Source of the DNA: Clostridia bacterium
GTDB lineage: Bacteria; Bacillota; Clostridia; UMGS1883
Reading direction: 5' to 3'
NCBI GenBank assembly: GCA_017414645.1
Contig: JAFQLL010000104.1
Span: forward strand, 1 to 53,890
Length of the DNA: 53,890 bases
A program made the translations under genes and the position numbers. The notes under the pieces were generated by a model, which saw only the letters and a program-made list of their open reading frames with translations, made no database searches and was not told where the DNA came from. This document shows, piece after piece, positions 51,564-53,890 of the stretch (positions are counted from its first letter, which is position 1; the number at the start of each line of letters is the position of its first letter).

Positions 51564-52229
51564 TTACTTAAACTGAGGGGCAGAAAAATTACTATCTTTA
51601 AACACATTATCTCCCGAGGGCTCCGACAAGCTGAAATACATTTTTGCTGCTTTTGTTGTTCCAAAGTCGCGATTACTTCCGCTTTGCTGCACCTTATTGA
51701 ACGCTTCACGGAACATGGCATTATGTGCCTCTTCACGGTTTAATAAAAAGTCGATTGTTTCCCTGACCTTTTTATCTTCAATCTGACGATAAAGGTATTC
51801 ATAAACACACTTTGCTCTCTGCTCAGATGCAATGTTGGAAAGCAAATCTGCACATAAATCACCTGTTACGGTAACATAGTCTGCAGTCCATGAATAACCC
51901 GAAGCATTAACAAGCCCGGGGTTAAGTCCTGTCTGAACATGCGCCTGTATCTGCCCTACCGTTGCATTTTCAACATTTAAATCGTGCCCGTTAAGCATAT
52001 TTATGGTCTGTGAAATCATTTCCAGGTGGCTGAGCTCTTCTGCTGCAATATCCAAGAACAAATCTTTAATCTCAGGGTCTTTAACCCTAAAGCTCTGGCA
52101 CATATACTGCATTGCTGCCTTTAATTCGCCATTGCCGCCACCTAACTGCTCCTGAAGCATTGCCGCATACATAGGGTTGGGCTTTTCAACCCCCACAGGG
52201 TGAAACAAAATCTTTTCATGTTTAAACAT
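51564..52229 (-). CDS. Manganese catalase family / CotJC-like spore coat protein
   Basis: 221 residues. Dimanganese ferritin-like bundle with ligands in EQLGGGNGELKAAM, AAEELSHLEM, IASEQRAK and NREEAHNAMF. Length and start (MFKHEKILFHPVGVEKPNP) match CotJC rather than full-length manganese catalase, which is about 70 residues longer. In Bacillus, CotJC sits in the spore coat with CotJA and CotJB, and no cotJA or cotJB is adjacent here. I take ATG 52229 as the start; an upstream GTG at 52253 would add residues and lies in a hairpin. The ribosome binding site (AAAGG) is buried in the leader hairpin. Confidence 0.85.
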   Translation of the reverse strand: MFKHEKILFHPVGVEKPNPMYAAMLQEQLGGGNGELKAAMQYMCQSFRVKDPEIKDLFLDIAAEELSHLEMISQTINMLNGHDLNVENATVGQIQAHVQTGLNPGLVNASGYSWTADYVTVTGDLCADLLSNIASEQRAKCVYEYLYRQIEDKKVRETIDFLLNREEAHNAMFREAFNKVQQSGSNRDFGTTKAAKMYFSLSEPSGDNVFKDSNFSAPQFK

Positions 52230-52230
52230 T

Positions 52231-52361
52231 AATTCACGTAGCCTTTCTGCCACAAATAATTAAAACATTAAACGCTCTTGTTGTGGCAGACAAGGCGTAC
52301 AATGTGAATTTTGTCCATGTGCATTTTCGTTAAAGGCGAAAATCTTGCACGGACATAAAAT
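52231..52361 (-). promoter_or_regulatory. Structured leader upstream of the CotJC-like gene
   Basis: Two strong hairpins abut the start codon. Hairpin 1: all 25 bases of 52231-52255 pair with 52281-52310 (three small bulges, 25-base loop), hiding the AAAGG ribosome binding site. Hairpin 2: 308-312/357-361, 313-316/351-354, 319-323/346-350 and 324-329/337-342 (positions with 52 prefixed), about 20 pairs. Could be a cis-acting RNA switch or a short palindromic repeat element. Confidence 0.6.
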
Positions 52362-52372
52362 CCGTCGGAGGC

Positions 52373-52394
52373 TTAATATGCATTTGCATATTAA
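52373..52394. repeat. Perfect palindrome next to the CotJC leader
   Basis: TTAATATGCA and its complement around a TT centre. A GGAGG lies upstream on the plus strand, but any reading frame from there runs antisense into the neighbouring gene. Confidence 0.7.
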
Positions 52395-52420
52395 AAACCT
52401 ACCTTTCAAAGGTAGGTTTT
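52394..52420 (-). terminator. Terminator of the four-TM protein gene
   Basis: A 13-bp stem (52394-52406/52408-52420) with a one-base centre, followed on the minus strand by a T-run; sits 17 bases after the stop codon. Confidence 0.8.
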
Positions 52421-52436
52421 CCAAAAATAATATGTG

Positions 52437-53027
52437 TTATTCAGTTCTATATAATGCAATAAAGTTTTTTGTAGCCTCAGCCTCATCAAGGCCCTGCGCC
52501 TTAACCTTTTCACCGTTTATTTCTGCCTCAATCTCAACCCTTACAGCATTTCCTTTATAGTTAACCACCGTAAAAATGTCAACATCTATTTTCTTGCCTT
52601 CAACCTCCAAGGTCTTCTTAGTATAAATATACTTCTTTTTAAATGCATCTGCTACCATAATGCAGGTGTTACCAACTGCAAGTATTAAAATAAGCAGATA
52701 GCTAAAGCAAAAATACATCATACCTATCGTCTCGGACATGTCTATAACCTTAAACAAAACCAAAACAAGCAGAATTACACCGATTATAACAAGCACTGCA
52801 TCAAAAAGGAACAGATTTCTGTGCGGCAGCTTCTTTTTGTCACCATCCTCCGATTGCGGAATCATCAAATTCAAGCCCCAACGAATCAGAACAAAGCCGC
52901 CTGCATATAAAATTAAATCCGATACCACTTCAAGCTTGTCCTCTGCTTTAACAAGTAAAAATACAACCGCAACAGCAAAAACTGCCATCAGGATAATGTT
53001 TAATAACAATTCACTTTTCTTTTTCAT
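52437..53027 (-). CDS. Membrane protein of unknown function, four TM
   Basis: 196 residues from ATG 53027 (AAAGGAG seven bases upstream). Membrane segments near 9-26, 33-52, 71-92 and 99-121, then a soluble C-terminal domain (about 130-196) of alternating strands (TLEVEGKKIDVDIFTVVNYKGNAVRVEIEAEINGEKVKAQGL). The segment between segments two and three is charged (QSEDGDKKKLPHRN). I do not recognise the family. It is read toward the CotJC leader and ends in a terminator before it. Confidence 0.75.
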   Translation of the reverse strand: MKKKSELLLNIILMAVFAVAVVFLLVKAEDKLEVVSDLILYAGGFVLIRWGLNLMIPQSEDGDKKKLPHRNLFLFDAVLVIIGVILLVLVLFKVIDMSETIGMMYFCFSYLLILILAVGNTCIMVADAFKKKYIYTKKTLEVEGKKIDVDIFTVVNYKGNAVRVEIEAEINGEKVKAQGLDEAEATKNFIALYRTE

Positions 53028-53117
53028 TTTCGTTCTCCTTTTGTTTTTTATATAAAGACTGTATAATCTAGATGCCAACATTATAGGTGGCAAATTCGTA
53101 TCAAGCTATGATAAAAA

Positions 53118-53423
53118 TCAGTCTGGCAATGTAACATTCCATGTTGAAAGAAAATCGGGGTTTTCTACAACTTCACCTGTTGATCTTAATCTATATTCCC
53201 CTGGATTTGCAGGTTCAATTGCAGATGGATCGTTTGGAATATCAAATTCTTCTCCATCATTTTTCTTTATATAAATGGTATTTCCAGTAACCGCAACTAT
53301 TTCTCCCCAACTCTGTTTTTGTTCTACAAATTCATCATCTTTGTTATAAAATGTCATTCCAACAAGAATAGTCTTTCCAATTAAAGTTTCTTCATTTGTT
53401 TTTTTCTTTTTCTTCCAAAACAT
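53118..53423 (-). CDS. Small cytosolic protein of unknown function
   Basis: 101 residues, lysine-rich start (MFWKKKKKTNEE), then a beta-rich body: GKTILVGMTFYNKDDEFVEQKQSWGEIV, IYIKKNDGEEFDIPNDPSAIEPANPGEYRLRSTGEVVENPDFLSTWNV. Short proteins with the PGEYRLRSTGEVV-type ending occur in several phyla, mostly unannotated; immunity-type roles have been suggested for look-alikes, which is only a guess here. AGGGG lies seven bases before the ATG. No membrane segment. Confidence 0.7.
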   Translation of the reverse strand: MFWKKKKKTNEETLIGKTILVGMTFYNKDDEFVEQKQSWGEIVAVTGNTIYIKKNDGEEFDIPNDPSAIEPANPGEYRLRSTGEVVENPDFLSTWNVTLPD

Positions 53424-53500
53424 ATTGTTTCCCCTTTATTCTACATTTTTCGACAATCTTTAAATGATTTTGTCAAGTTAGGGACAAAAAAATTTAATTG

Positions 53501-53543
53501 TTTATCGGCACTTTTTATCGGCATTTTTAAAAGTGCCGATAAA
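53501..53543. repeat. Long inverted repeat with inner direct repeat
   Basis: 15-bp arms (53501-53515/53529-53543) around a 13-base centre that repeats part of the left arm (TTTTATCGGCA appears twice in tandem). It could terminate transcripts in either direction or be a small repeat element. Confidence 0.7.
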
Positions 53544-53571
53544 ATTACAAATTAAAATGTTATTCCAAAAG

Positions 53572-53605
53572 GCTTCCCCTCGAGGGGAAGCTGTCACGAA
53601 GTGAC
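53572..53605. repeat. REP-like tandem palindromes at the DUF559 stop
   Basis: A 20-bp perfect palindrome (53572-53591) followed directly by GTCAC-GAA-GTGAC (53593-53605). The second palindrome contains the stop codon of the DUF559 gene. Similar clamp-like palindrome pairs recur between genes in Clostridia. Confidence 0.65.
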
Positions 53606-53890
53606 TGATGAGGTGTCAAGATTATTTAGTATATCCTCACAAACACTCTCAAATCTTTGATTAACATCAAGATTAGAATATCTTAACACTTTAATTCCTA
53701 AACCATTTAGGAAAGCATCTCTTTTCGCGTCATTCTCAACGCCTTTTTCTTCATAATGTTGTGAACCATCAAGTTCAATAACAAGTTTTGCTGTAGCAAT
53801 ATAGAAGTCAACAATGTAGCTACCGATAACCTTTTGTCTGTTTACAGTTATAGGTAAGGTTTTTAAGAAATCATACCAAAGATGCCTTTC
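53594..53890 (-). CDS. DUF559 (Vsr-like) endonuclease domain protein, 5' end beyond window
   Basis: Only the last 98 residues are inside the window; the frame is open to the edge. The visible part, from ERHLWYDFLKTLPITVNRQKVIG through VDFYIATAKLVIELDGSQHY to LGIKVLRYSNLDV, is the DUF559 fold, a PD-(D/E)xK nuclease related to very-short-patch repair endonuclease. Asp in VDFYI and the E-L-D of VIELDG are the expected metal ligands. It ends with DTSSVTS, encoded by the palindromic element. Its role (repair, transposition helper or other) is not shown. Confidence 0.85.
   Translation of the reverse strand, partial: ERHLWYDFLKTLPITVNRQKVIGSYIVDFYIATAKLVIELDGSQHYEEKGVENDAKRDAFLNGLGIKVLRYSNLDVNQRFESVCEDILNNLDTSSVTS

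Noticed and set aside
52231..52310. Longer CotJC-like protein starting at GTG 52253
   Set aside because: Family members start at the MFKHEK-type segment, and the upstream codons lie in the arm of a strong hairpin.
52378..52560. Plus-strand reading frame with GGAGG six bases before its ATG
   Set aside because: Most of it is antisense to the four-TM protein gene, and its start lies in a palindrome; the site is probably chance.
1..53890. CRISPR array
   Set aside because: No regularly spaced direct repeats of 24-40 bases were seen, although a CARF nuclease is present.

Overview
The window (about 40% GC by eye) looks like the chromosome of a spore-forming member of the Clostridia, probably an uncultured gut Eubacteriales. 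The evidence is spo0A, spoIVB, pdaA and a cotJC-like gene; a SCIFF peptide with its radical-SAM maturase; paired RNase J/SecDF housekeeping genes; an ECF transporter module; and very regular TTGACA-17-TATAAT promoters with AGGAGG ribosome binding sites. GTG and TTG starts occur. I saw no tRNA, rRNA, insertion sequence, integrase or CRISPR array.

Layout. 1-350: no convincing gene, but many nested inverted repeats ending in a terminator, probably the 3' part of a large structured RNA. 351-2571: nadB-nadC (quinolinate/NAD synthesis). 2613-7422: a two-gene operon for secreted proteins, one a LamG-GH43-LamG glycosidase. 7457-14485: a long minus-strand cluster (methyltransferase, EcfA1-EcfA2-EcfT, TruA, a DUF5711-like membrane propeller, CvpA-like protein) that ends in a CARF-domain nuclease (DUF1887/Card1-Can2 type) with no CRISPR nearby. 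14576-15857: two-part ThrE-type exporter. 15875-22562: spo0A, an NSS-family symporter, MATE pump, TrmH methylase, spoIVB, pdaA. 22618-27428: secD-secF, SCIFF maturase and peptide (scfB, scfA), and small membrane and unknown proteins. 27674-33529: RNase J, then marR plus a heterodimeric ABC exporter. 33669-34133: NUDIX hydrolase. 34154-40251: a 1,933-residue secreted multidomain protein and a divergent XRE regulator with paired palindromic operators. 40306-46769: cytidylate-kinase-like protein, TypA/BipA, HD-domain protein, P-loop kinase-like protein, pyruvate kinase and an M24 peptidase. 46877-53890: a two-TM coiled-coil protein, pyridoxal-kinase family protein, a secreted triple-repeat protein, LysR regulator and PQ-loop protein, CotJC-like manganese protein behind a strongly structured leader, two uncharacterised proteins, and the C-terminal part of a DUF559 nuclease whose stop codon lies in a REP-like palindrome.

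How the genes work together: most of the window is core physiology (NAD, ECF vitamin uptake, protein export, RNA decay, sporulation). The accessory interest lies in the orphan CARF nuclease, the structured RNA at the left edge, the secreted papain-fold giant with its own regulator, the HHxMNR triple-repeat protein, the hairpin-rich cotJC leader, and the DUF559/palindrome pair. Promoters and terminators are given as sequence matches only; protein family calls come from motifs recognised by eye, without database searches.
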